From a virus, in IMG/VR virus record IMGVR_UViG_3300020470_000109, positions 1-32,548 of that record: a stretch of DNA of 32,548 nt; one strand, 5' to 3'. Numbering within the stretch: the stretch's first letter is position 1; every line of letters starts with the position of its first letter. The notes under the pieces were generated by a model. That model did not search any database, was not told the DNA's origin, and saw only the letters and a list, made by a program, of their open reading frames with translations. The position numbers and the translations under genes were made by a program. Below, in pieces: positions 17,301 through 22,800 of this stretch.

Positions 17301-18147
17301 TTTAAGTGTAAATGCATTAATTGTTGATAATTCACAAACTCTAGCAGGTGCTTCTCTTACTGCTGTTGTTTCTGCTGGTGGTACTATTAGTTCGATTTCA
17401 GTTGTTAGTGGTGGTTCTGGTTATGTTGGAGCAACAACTTCCGTTTCAATTGGAATACCAACAACTGGTATATCAGGTATTGGTCTTGATCCTATTGCTC
17501 TTGGAACTGCAAATATTACTAATGGTTCTATATCATCAGTTGATGTTACGAATCCTGGAAGAGGATACAGTCAAGCAAATCCACCACAAGTTATTGCACC
17601 AATACCAACAGCACCAAAAGAAGTTATTACTGGTATTGCTAATACTGCTGGATTCTCTGGAATAGTTACTGGAATAACAACAACGAATGGAACCTCAGGT
17701 AATCCATTAGCATTGAAGTTCTTTATCAATAGACCAGATGGTGCATCATGTTCTCCTTTAGCTGTTGGATATCCAATTCATATTTTTGATACTTCGGTTG
17801 GATCTGGAGTAACTTCTATTGATAGTGGAAATGATGCTATAGTTGGAATAGGAACTACTTATTTGGATAATATTTACTATGTTCATTCAAGAGTAGTGAC
17901 TGGTCCAAATAGATTTGAGTTTGTAGCAAATGTTGATTCTGGTTCTGATATTATTGGAATAGGAACAACTGGAATTGGATGTGGTAAATTCTCTTGGGGT
18001 AAATTGAGTGGATTTGCTAGATCGGGTGAACCAATATCTATTGCAGTGACTGGAAAAACAGTTAATACTGGATTCACAACTTATCCAACTATACAAAGAA
18101 GGAAAGCTGGGATTAGAGGCACTGGTGCAATAGACACTAAATTATAG
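5320..18147 (+). CDS. Giant gp7-like baseplate wedge protein with YHYH-type domain and many repeats
   Basis: A single intact frame of 4,275 residues, about four times T4 gp7 (1,032). Its place between gp6 and gp8 and its conserved N-terminus (QLPEFVLSESPKAVDFLKQY) identify it as the cyanophage gp7-position protein, expected to clamp the wedge and reach outwards. Visible parts in order: the N-terminal wedge domain (1-240); beta-rich repeats (760-1245); a YHYH-like domain (about 1258-1381, with WAYDGNPIYGPYGY at 1291-1304); further repeat blocks; a tandem domain pair around T2758 and M2884; a second tandem pair at 3508 and 3588; and a conserved C-terminal region (SRTRFPLNFNGELVTFK and LLLIFINGVLQVPG). 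It is rich in Ile, Ser, Asn, Thr and Gly, with many GIGT and GIST motifs. The start is coupled to gp6 (ATGA). Function beyond wedge scaffolding is inference; host-surface contact is plausible for the repeats. Confidence 0.88.
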   Translation: MITTGIDKRIQIQQIVDNQLPEFVLSESPKAVDFLKQYYISQEYRGGPIDITDNLDQYLKLDNLTPDVIVGVTTLGANITNEDSTINVTNTKGFPNEYGLLKIDDEIITYTGKTNTSFTGCVRGFSGITTYHDDNNPRELVFSTSTAGIHTNGSSVSNLSALFLQEFYKKLKYSLTPGLENIEFISNLDVNNFIKEAKSFFQSKGTEESFKILFKVLYGVNPTIIDLEDYLVKPSSSKYIRRERIVAERISGNPINLQGQTVTRSADPNATASISEVEPVLGVPGSGILSDADYFILDAFIGYADEEYVTGTFNIPGKTKVIGNVSAGSSIITVDSTIGFSTTGTIISGINTNIQYTDKTLNQFLNCSGVNEAISSEDDIRFDDNIFGYENGDVTKKVELRITGILSKFVPDDNNRLSIENEKVIIKSLGENIEKGSTNKEIFANSWIYNSSPSYDINSESIRNEGTSTLTLKEDILDAFDTTGLSKGNYVEVIEKTANPFRSKSIVTPTDGVSPAEIDSIEVIDNKIILKDVEYDLERTKTYAVRKVLDKVSSTGAPVKYGNQLTSNIQNVYNESDTHLYVASNSLPNYTITKDIIKSEIPIADTSTIQNYNSITEKYSVISFSANVSFVTGDAVYYSVPEGKSTLVGLEEGVYYVKKSLIDGRKINLYLSPSFIETDELLSRSGGTPSNFIEFDIPLTNNDKHTFTLLKHYNQEIGNQRLLKKFPVDLSLNDGKNTETIPGPVGMLIDGVEINNYKSSDSIFYGPIDKFSVLSQGSGYDVINLPEISIVGGLGSTALVKPVIEGDIEEILVDPQNFDIESVNSIKLTGGNSSETVIRPIVSKRNRELEFDGRLTTANGGVDNQAETITFKENHNLKSGQVLVYDRNRNNQLGITTWGGSNADEYDFLIQGEQYWPEVVGLSTIKLFGNENDYISGINTIAFTSINKSGIHKFRLKEAKNTLKSVEIISSGAPFINRQVYVNPTKISTVNSSVSFNNHGFSEGDLISYTTAVGIGSTIPTSISGLSTSIQYKVIKLDDNSFRICDAGIGGTSNVNYNNNDYVKFGSTGTGYQVFKYPDIQISPEVTYSIPTSDKINLIPIIKGKIVDVILYEKGSSYGSQTVVNYQNNPDIITKIGNSRTGTVIQPALQPIISGGKIIKVNIQNGGGEYYSIPNIEVVGDGSNAKIRPIIDTDPNSETYLSIIDLKIINGGVGFTTSKTSIKVTPSGSNAVFGLDIRKLSINNIEKYGREILEESQNGLRYSVVGYSTDIGSNYYNDPNPTTNHSSIIGWAYDGNPIYGPYGYSDPTKLGPDIKILQPSYRLDTSQIIDRPGITTFAAGFFADDYVYDPTVGDLDEHNGRYCKTPEYPNGVYAYFVGVTTNGQNPKFPYFIGNTYRSSDDVLDPEFKITQSFDFNNSNLVRNTASYKMISKFTNNDFIVDSDKLIPQLTVVESVTRGSVDSLEIVNSGENYKLGDSITFNNENTDGSGLSASVNSISGVPITNIDTIYEEYANVKLVWKNSNTVSASISTFHDLSTGNSIEISGISSDLKSVTGSHTIGVHSESTLLYQECIANPTSLGIVTDIVVGRTSDLISVGSSIGIGSERFFVLNKFEDRNILRCVRGITGTAHTISSKVTLIPNSFDIPVKTDYFDSRLNKVVYFNPKQSVGIATVAGFSTSITVTVAGLSETVSVPAQSIYLPNHGFKTGDKLIFKEPLNIGFTNIGVSTNGAPGGNVTSIGHDDIVYAINKSKDYIGIVTNVAEIGSGIGTVGQSSGLYFIGDADNDFRYSFRTQYNQVTATAEKILTTVSLSTDHQLQEQDRINLEVKPRESVGIGTSTAIKVKYHSIKNKLLINPIGFNSTGVNTTTNTLTINAHGLKTGDKVLYDNTGVGQTIVGGLSTTGYFVYRIDDNNIKLSNTYAQSTKVPPDVISLTNKGGISHELSLINPPINIIRDNNLVFDVSDSSLSGYEFNLYYDNNYVDNFVSTGKTDNYIISKVGESGTTGSTVTLNYSDDNPLNLFYNIEKGGFISTSDIDVVNRSKISYIDSKYNNNYSIAGVTSTSFKIVVEDKPEILGYAATAIGIGTITYNTDSIRARGPINNVKIDFGGEGYKQLPTFVSVASTQGKNAIVLPRSNNANQINNTNILNVGFEYSSDKTLLPIAKVSPVTSLRNFDTIKGITITDGGSGYQSNPKLVVVDADTRQIIDSGALEAIVSPSTQAIEKVNILSEPKGIGNALIYAIDGTNGVSITNVTIGSTQPNDTISGIVTFVLGTPVLGFSETPFALGDSVFVENVQNVDDGGTTLNSPSNEFRTYPVTKINSTNPFELEININGIAPNPGFAKSEQTFATLINYSKYPKFTITQESTGFIEGEDILVDNNGQFIDRELILDKIGNDYIKILGKYDLKIDDKIKGETSGTVATINTLYENKGYFTVDYSSRRDIGWLDNIGKLDQDYQVLPDNDYYQNLSYTIQSPIEYKELIDPVNRLVHTTGLKNFADTGISSSTSSGLTTAVDASTIVRDFLNEKRVDSINAFDMVRDVDILTNPLRTKYIQFKNKELVNYFKCKTNRVLEIDNINTLFANATNNANQTGDIALANGYDRFLIQIRNPENNDIQCSEIVTSIDYTNNDVYTIERGSISNTGISTLKDDVYRSLTDVIGVYDNGYKLQFLPINTFDVDLDIKVFQNSFNSISGDITTGIGTTSFGFAELTGIGAEIGSGTTVTLTSSNVANTESYFVSAELRDTTTFENQIVDLYITHDGTNSYIANYDLDINNDSGIGTFSSKIDSNVLHLEYTNDRSNTVEVRSKIVGFGTTASGIGTYRFKSTEQPDGSEDSIRIQSEFTNVALGATTTIAQFSKTKDTTVKSIIRTSIGNTSSVHQLLMIHDGTNTFIEQYPFISIGNDIGIGTFSSSINGSNFNLIFTPNTEFYGGGNIEVQIFSEIFNTNIDTVNTPSILTYGKSIDSLSLLQFDGTNSNRGNTNAFKLKYKNTPIFGKYFNPNSSALVSSTGMFTIKDHFFNNNEKLVYTPGSSIGSVGIASLVMTGGNPLPKEVYCIKSDTDRFQVSTTLGGSAVTFSALGSGNYHRFEMDKKNEKSLIVLDDIIQSPLAYTPIKHTLTGNVSGQVSISTSVLSVSGISTVVINDILKIDDEYVKVTNVGIGTTNVGPISPSGSLKLIEVERGFVGTSASTHTDTADVRLYKGGYNIVGDTIYFSETPRGNNETVKNESNRDTGRANFSGRVYLRQDYSSNVIFDDISTEFTGIGRTFVITSSGINTIGLTTGSTLMTVNGFFQKPTTENNLGNNYTFDGNEAVGITSIVYTGITSNNGVLIVSDIDVNQNQLPRSGQIISIASTGGLGIAPLVGAAVTAVIGAGKSIVSVGLGSEDFNGSGYSSGLSTTGDGLISIGITDAAYGHEFVSAVTNSITVSANGIGANATFTPTDVSYTSHTGVLVLTKENHGLMTSDAHQAITGTQYDATVGIMTVKLAATPSPALADGQLVKINDLGVKFTCDKDDHATNHDYPRESDPISGKWIPISNVTGGDTFEVTVLDSIPSSFTGIHTFVSGVAGAIKRSANTLSIANNGLTFKCSKDGYATDHTYPRAGVDPVAGVSTTIVEATSNTVTVNIGYAGGVGTGASIRASVGVGGTLTFEVVTGGSGYVNPIIMPPSPSYENLEIIGVSKLAIGSTTDTGKAALISLDVGPVSTTGIGSTLYEVKSFELTRKGYGFEEGDVFRPIFDGEIPNKVGIVTDKGLSSMSSNFEITVNSIYSDTFALWNLGEFDYLDSIQNLQDGSRTRFPLNFNGELVTFKTDSRDVDSQLIEIRSLLLIFINGVLQVPGESYLYDGGTSFIFTEPPDEFDNVALFFYKGTNNVDIEYTDIVETIKTGDELQILKDHNNKILDQENRTVLGITTSDVVETNLYFDVGINDDFDRPVIWTKQKRGKTINGDIVYKSRPSIEPLIFPQSKIISGLTTTSTELFVDNLNLFNYELDSPLSVNALIVDNSQTLAGASLTAVVSAGGTISSISVVSGGSGYVGATTSVSIGIPTTGISGIGLDPIALGTANITNGSISSVDVTNPGRGYSQANPPQVIAPIPTAPKEVITGIANTAGFSGIVTGITTTNGTSGNPLALKFFINRPDGASCSPLAVGYPIHIFDTSVGSGVTSIDSGNDAIVGIGTTYLDNIYYVHSRVVTGPNRFEFVANVDSGSDIIGIGTTGIGCGKFSWGKLSGFARSGEPISIAVTGKTVNTGFTTYPTIQRRKAGIRGTGAIDTKL
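5551..5745 (+). repeat. Shared 'ERG-H' module, copy 1 (gp7-like)
   Basis: The motif IDDEIITYTG is followed by CVRGFSGITTYH. It is one of five copies of a roughly 60-residue beta-rich module with the pattern IxSE(h)h...hxRGhxG....H, found in the giant protein (three copies), the DUF4815 protein and gp15. Confidence 0.7.
7628..7740 (+). repeat. Gly-Tyr beta repeat in gp7-like protein
   Basis: VLSQGSGYDVINLPEISIVG is followed by a small-residue strand. It fits the recurring pattern h-x-x-G-G-x-G-Y-x-x-x-P-x-h-x-h-x-G-x-G-x-x-A seen throughout the late proteins here. Confidence 0.6.
8305..8480 (+). repeat. 'HGFxxGD' module in gp7-like protein
   Basis: NNHGFSEGDLISYTT leads to a strand-rich unit ending in DDNSFRICD. 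Related units in the same protein begin at about 10417, 10939 and 14362 (NHGFKTGDKLIF, AHGLKTGDKVLYD, DHFFNNNEKLVYT), and a shorter one is at 7930. A related NHGMTADNNIVVLD occurs in the DUF4815 protein at about 25727. Confidence 0.6.
8635..9045 (+). repeat. Cluster of three Gly-Tyr beta repeats in gp7-like protein
   Basis: Three consecutive units contain EKGSSYGSQ, NGGGEYYSIPNIEVVGDGSN and NGGVGFTTSKTSIKV. The cluster ends just before the YHYH-like domain. Confidence 0.6.
9091..9460 (+). other. YHYH-like domain coding segment within the gp7-like gene
   Basis: Residues about 1258-1381. WAYDGNPIYGPYGY (1291-1304) and LDEHNGRYCKTPEYPNG (about 1355-1371) are the signature blocks of the YHYH domain. 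The eponymous motif reads YAYF (1373-1376), so both of its histidines are absent. It is flanked on both sides by repeats, as an inserted domain would be. Confidence 0.75.
10054..10235 (+). repeat. Shared 'ERG-H' module, copy 2 (gp7-like)
   Basis: IGSERFFVLNKF is followed by LRCVRGITGTAH. It matches copy 1 in order and spacing but is diverged in sequence. Confidence 0.65.
10417..11095 (+). repeat. Two further 'HGxxxGD' modules in gp7-like protein
   Basis: NHGFKTGDKLIFKEP begins at about 10423 and AHGLKTGDKVLYDNTGVG at about 10942. The second ends YFVYRIDDNNIKLSN, matching the end of the 8305 unit (QYKVIKLDDNSFRICD). Each unit appears to have 50-60 residues. Confidence 0.6.
11600..11945 (+). 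repeat. Two Gly-Tyr beta repeats in gp7-like protein
   Basis: KIDFGGEGYKQLPTFVSVAS and ITITDGGSGYQSNPKLVVVD lie about 80 residues apart and fit the shared Gly-Tyr repeat pattern. Confidence 0.6.
13515..14150 (+). repeat. Tandem duplicated beta-domain in gp7-like protein
   Basis: Two units about 127 residues apart. The first carries LYITHDGTNSYIANYDL, then GIGTFSSKI and a closing strand VEVRSKIVGF. The second carries LLMIHDGTNTFIEQYPF, then GIGTFSSSI and IEVQIFSEIF. The HDGTN core, GIGTFSS and final strand are all kept, so this is a genuine internal duplication. Confidence 0.75.
14691..14925 (+). repeat. Shared 'ERG-H' module, copy 3 (gp7-like)
   Basis: IDDEYVKVTNV is followed, after an insertion, by EVERGFVGTSASTH. 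It fits the module seen at 5551 and 10054 and in two other proteins. Confidence 0.65.
15838..16215 (+). repeat. Tandem 'FxCxxDxxATxHxYPR' repeat in gp7-like protein
   Basis: The first copy, KFTCDKDDHATNHDYPRESD, starts at residue 3508. The second, KCSKDGYATDHTYPRAGVDP, starts at 3588. The conserved cysteines (C3511, C3589) are 78 residues apart and each copy ends with a Val/Thr-rich strand. This is a clear internal duplication. Confidence 0.75.
16255..16560 (+). repeat. Gly-Tyr beta repeats near the C-terminal part of gp7-like protein
   Basis: FEVVTGGSGYVNPIIMPPSP and FELTRKGYGFEEGDVFRPIF fit the shared Gly-Tyr pattern. They lie just before the conserved C-terminal region of the giant protein. 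Confidence 0.6.
17347..17615 (+). repeat. Gly-Tyr beta repeat pair at the end of gp7-like protein
   Basis: ISVVSGGSGYVGATTSVSIG and VDVTNPGRGYSQANPPQVIA flank a small-residue strand segment. The arrangement closely resembles the pair in the DUF4815 protein at 25288 and the set in gp14. Confidence 0.65.
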
Positions 18148-18155
18148 TATAAATA
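18148..18155 (+). promoter_or_regulatory. T4-type late promoter before gp8
   Basis: TATAAATA, exact consensus, begins at the base after the TAG stop of the giant gene and lies 20 bases before the gp8 ATG. It would restart late transcription after the 12.8-kb gene. Confidence 0.8.
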
Positions 18156-18175
18156 AAGAAAAAAAGCTATAGAAG

Positions 18176-19804
18176 ATGGCGGCAATTGTAACAGATCAGT
18201 TTAGAATCAATAATGCTAGTAATTTTTTGGGGGATATTAATGATCCTTCAAATTCTTATTATGTGTTTGTGGGTTTGTCGAATCCTGGAATAGGTAATGC
18301 ATATGGTAGAACTGAAACTCCTGCTAAATGGAATGCTGATAATTCCAGACCAAATCCAACTGATAATTTTAATTATTTAAATCATACCAAAGATACGATG
18401 ATTTTTGGTAAGAAGATTAATATAGATAATGCTAGAAGAGTTATTAGAAAAGAGACTTGGACTAAAGGAACTCAATATGAAATGTATCGCCATGATTATC
18501 ATGAAGAAAATCAATCACCAAAAACATTTTCTTCTAGATTATATGATGCAAAATATTATGTAATTAATAAAGATTTTAATGTTTATATTTGTATTGATAA
18601 TGGTTCCTCAGGAATTAATACTACGGGAAATCTTTCTCAAAACGAACCACTCTTTACTGGATTAGAACCATCTGCTGCATCAGGAGATACTGATGATGGG
18701 TATGTATGGAAATACTTATTTACTGTTGCTCCAAGTGATATTATAAAATTTGATGCAACTGAGTATATACCTTTACCAAATAATTGGTCAACTTCTACTG
18801 ATGCTCAAATACAATCTGTAAGAGATAGTGGAAATGCTGATATAAACAATAATCAAATTAAAAAAGTTTATATTGATCAGAGAGGTAATTCTTATTCTGG
18901 TGGATTGGGTCAAGAATTTAATATTGTTGGTGATGGAACTGGGGCAAAAGTTATTGTCGATGTTGAGGGAACTCAAATAACTAAAACACAAGTTTCTGTT
19001 GGTGGTAAAGGATATACTTATGGTATGGTTGATTTAACTAATATTTCATCCAGTGCAATAAGTGCTAATACTCCTGCAAAATTAGTTCCTATTATTCCAC
19101 CATCAAAGGGACATGGATATGATTTATATAAAGAATTGGGTGCTGATAGAATTTTAATTTATGCTAGATTTGACGACTCTACAAAGGATTTTCCTTTAGA
19201 TGCTAAATTTGCACAAATTGGTATAGTTAAAAATCCTACTTCAATTGGATCAACCGCAGTATTTACACAAAATCAATTTTCTTCGGTATCTGCATTATAC
19301 CTTAGTGATTATCCAACAACTCCTATTGCTATTGGATCAAAGATTACTCAAAAAATACAATCTGGTGGTCAAGATATTGGAGAAGCAAGAGGTTACATTG
19401 TTTCTCTTGATATTATTTCAGATGACCCTACTAATAAAATTGCGGTTCTAAAATATTATCAAGATAGATCATTATATTTTAATCAAACTACAGGTGATCA
19501 AACAGATCAATCTGGTATAAGTAGTTCTGGTTCTACTAGTGATGGAAAAATTTATCAATTCCAACCTAATGGATTACAAGTTTCTGTCGGTAGTACTACA
19601 TTTACTATTAATACCAATTTTTCTGGAATTACTACAAATCCAACTGGCAATAAAGTTATTGAACTTGGTACTCAGTTCACAGACGGCATCTCAAGTTCTG
19701 AGATAAATAATCAGTCGGGTGATATTATCTATTTGGATAATAGAGCCTTAATCACAAGGGATAAACGACAAAAAGAAGACATTAAAGTTATCTTGGAATT
19801 CTAA
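18176..19804 (+). CDS. 8: Baseplate wedge subunit gp8
   Basis: At 542 residues it is longer than T4 gp8 (334). gp8 is a wedge component that binds gp7 and gp10 in T4. The N-terminal block FRINNASNFLGDINDPSNSY and the conserved DDGYVWKYLFTVAPSDI (about residues 171-190) are typical of cyanophage gp8. Extra length comes partly from a central insert (about 229-290) with two units of the shared Gly-Tyr repeat (RGNSYSGG..., GGKGYTYGM). The C-terminal RALITRDKRQKEDIKVILEF is also family-like. It has its own late promoter 20 bases upstream and is separated by five bases from the next gene. Confidence 0.9.
   Translation: MAAIVTDQFRINNASNFLGDINDPSNSYYVFVGLSNPGIGNAYGRTETPAKWNADNSRPNPTDNFNYLNHTKDTMIFGKKINIDNARRVIRKETWTKGTQYEMYRHDYHEENQSPKTFSSRLYDAKYYVINKDFNVYICIDNGSSGINTTGNLSQNEPLFTGLEPSAASGDTDDGYVWKYLFTVAPSDIIKFDATEYIPLPNNWSTSTDAQIQSVRDSGNADINNNQIKKVYIDQRGNSYSGGLGQEFNIVGDGTGAKVIVDVEGTQITKTQVSVGGKGYTYGMVDLTNISSSAISANTPAKLVPIIPPSKGHGYDLYKELGADRILIYARFDDSTKDFPLDAKFAQIGIVKNPTSIGSTAVFTQNQFSSVSALYLSDYPTTPIAIGSKITQKIQSGGQDIGEARGYIVSLDIISDDPTNKIAVLKYYQDRSLYFNQTTGDQTDQSGISSSGSTSDGKIYQFQPNGLQVSVGSTTFTINTNFSGITTNPTGNKVIELGTQFTDGISSSEINNQSGDIIYLDNRALITRDKRQKEDIKVILEF
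18860..19045 (+). repeat. Gly-Tyr beta repeats inside gp8
   Basis: VYIDQRGNSYSGG, FNIVGDGTGAKVIVDVEGT and VSVGGKGYTYGM reproduce the module found in the giant protein, the DUF4815 protein and gp14. T4 gp8 is much shorter and is not known to me to have such a segment. Confidence 0.6.
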
Positions 19805-19809
19805 TCAAC

Positions 19810-22800
19810 ATGTCACAGAAAACAAATTTAAATATAAACCCATATTATGATGATTTTAATGAAAGTAATAATTTTCATAGGGTTTTATTCAGACCAGGAA
19901 GACCTGTTCAGGCAAGAGAGTTAACAACTCTACAATCAATATTACAAAATCAAGTTAAAGAATTTGGTAGTCATATTTTTAAAGAAGGATCATTAGTTAT
20001 TCCTGGTAATGTTGAATATGATAATAAGTATTTTTCTGTAAAGTTAGAATCCGACCATCTTGGAATTCCAGTATCGTTATATGCTGACCAATTAAAAGGA
20101 AAAAAATTAAAAGGTCAAAACTCTGGAATTGAAATTTTAGTTAATGATTATAAAACACCTTCAGATTCATCAGATATAACAGATTTAACACTATTCATTA
20201 AATATCTTAGTGCAGATGCTAATAATGTAGAATCTAGTTTAACTGATAGTGAACCTTTATTAGCTCAAGAACCTATAACATATGGTAATACAACAATTGA
20301 TGTTGGAGAAAGTGTAGCTAATTTAATATCATCAAATGCTACATTTACTGGTAGTGCAGTATCTATTGAAGATGGAGTTTATTTTATTAGAGGTCATTTT
20401 GTAAATGTTTCTGCGGATACTATAATCCTAGATCCATATTCAAATGTTCCTTCATATAGGGTAGGTTTAAATATTTTAGAATCAATTATTACTGCAAAGG
20501 AAGATCCTTCTTTATATGATAATGCTAGGGGATTTTCTAATTATGCTGCACCAGGAGCAGATAGATTAAAAATTACTACTACTTTAGCAAAAAAATCTTT
20601 AACTGATTTTAATGATAGTAGTTTTATTGAAATAATTAAATTAAGAGATGGTGATCTTAAAAAATTACAAGATTCTTCAAATTATAGTATAATTGCTAAG
20701 TATTTTGCTGATAGAACTTATGAAGAATCTGGAAACTATTCTCTTGATAATTTCAATGTTAAAGTCTCAGAATCATTAAACGATAATATTTCAAATGATG
20801 GTATTTTCCAATCAGATCAAGTTACTGATCAGGGAAATACCCCATCAGATGAATTAGGATGTGTTGAAATTGAATCTGGAAAAGCATATGTTAGAGGACA
20901 TAGAATTAATAGATCAGGAACAACTATTGTAGATTTTGATAAACCAAGAGAAACTGAAACAATAAAGTCTGCAAAAGTTCCTTTTGAAATGGGATCTTTA
21001 ATTAGAGTTAATAATGTAACTGGTACTCCATTATTTGGACTTAATAATAATAGTAATACTATTGGACTATATGATGAAAGAAAGTCTTCTGAGACTGTAA
21101 CTAACGCAACAGGCACTCAAATTGGACTTGCTAGGGTATATTCATTAGGATTGAGAAACACGCCTTACAGTGCCACTGAGGGTGCTGCTAGTGAATGGAA
21201 TTTATATCTTTATGATATACAAACATATACTAAACTAACATTAAATCTTGCCTTAGCTGATCATGATTGTCCAGTTAGTACATTTATTCGTGGTGTAAGT
21301 AGTGGTGCTAGTGGATATGTTACTGGCCCATTAGCAGGAGCTGTTGTTACTTTATCTCAGACTTCTGGAACGTTTATTACTGGAGAAAAGATTTTAATTA
21401 ATGAAACTGACGAACATTCTAGATCAATATCTAGTTTTGTATCTTATGGTGTTGATGATATAAAATCTGTATATCAAAATAGTAGTGCTTTTGCTGGATT
21501 AAATGTTAATTTTACTGCAGATACTGTATTAAAAGAAGTTCCGATTTTTAGTCCAGGTACTACAATTGAAGTAGTTCCTACTTCTCCTATGTCAGGAACA
21601 ATAGAATCTTTTGGTAACACTTTTAATAAAGTAAAAGAAAAATCAATAGTTAAATATCAAGCTAAAGATTTTGAAGATTTTAGTACTTCTCCAAATTTTA
21701 ATATAGTAGATTCAATTTCTTCAGATTTAAAAACATTAAATGTTCTTGGTGTTAGTACTGCTGTTGGTGTATGTAGTGGTTTTGTTGGTGTTGCTACGGG
21801 TAGTGGTATAAGTCTTATGGTACCAGAGATAGTAAATGATCAAAGTGCTGGTCTTTATGCTCCTGTTGGACCTTTTAATCTTGCAGAATTAAATTTATCA
21901 GATTCTGAATTAGTTGTTAGTGAACAGATAAAACAACAAACTACAGATTCTAATGGTAAATTAACTGCTGTAACTGGGTTATCAAGTGCATTCTTTACTC
22001 CATTTGATACACAAAGATATTCTGTTATCTATAACAATGGAACTATTGCACCTTTAACAAAAGATCAGTTTACAAGATCTGCTGATGCATCTAAAATTGT
22101 TATTGAAGGATTAATTGGTGGTCAAAACAATAATGTTACGATTAATGCTACAACAGAAAAAGAAGTAGTTAAAGAAAAAATTAAAGAATATACTAGAAGT
22201 AATCAACTTATTGTTAATAAGACTAGTGCTGGTGTATCAACTTCTACAAGTGGATTATCTACTAGTAGATATTATGGACTAAGAGTAGAAGATAGTGAGA
22301 TTTCATTAAATGTTCCTGATGTATGTAATATAGTAACTATAATAGAATCTAAAGATGAGACCGATCCAACATTAGATAAATTAACGTTTATTTCTGGATT
22401 GTCATTGGATACAAATGTAGTTGTTGGTGAAAAAATTAAAGGTTCTGAGACTGAAACTGTTGCTCAAGTTGTAAGTATAGTATCTTCTACGGAAATAACA
22501 ATTGCTTATTTAAATACTAATAGATTTACTTTGGGTGAATTAATTACATTTGAAGAATCTAATATTGTCACTACATTACAAGGAATATCTCTTGGAAATG
22601 GTTTGGATATTACTTCAACTTATTCTTTAGATAAAGGTCAAAAAGAACAATATTATGATTATTCTAAAATAGTTAGAAGAAAAAATCTTCCAGCACCTTC
22701 TAAGAAGCTACTAGTAGTTTACAATTCATATAAAGTACCATCAAGTGATGAAGGTGATGTATTTACAGTAAATTCTTATAATAAAGATAGATACTCTAAT

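Noticed and set aside
17348-17665. Plus-strand open frame of 105 codons rich in Leu and Gln
   Set aside because: It is the +1 frame of the giant gene's repeat region; the Leu-rich product comes from reading Gly/Thr/Ser codons out of phase.
5320-18147. Possible merging of several genes or a tape-measure protein
   Set aside because: The frame is unbroken, without internal terminators or start signals. Its beta-rich repeats and wedge-like ends do not look like a helical tape measure, and its position is that of gp7.
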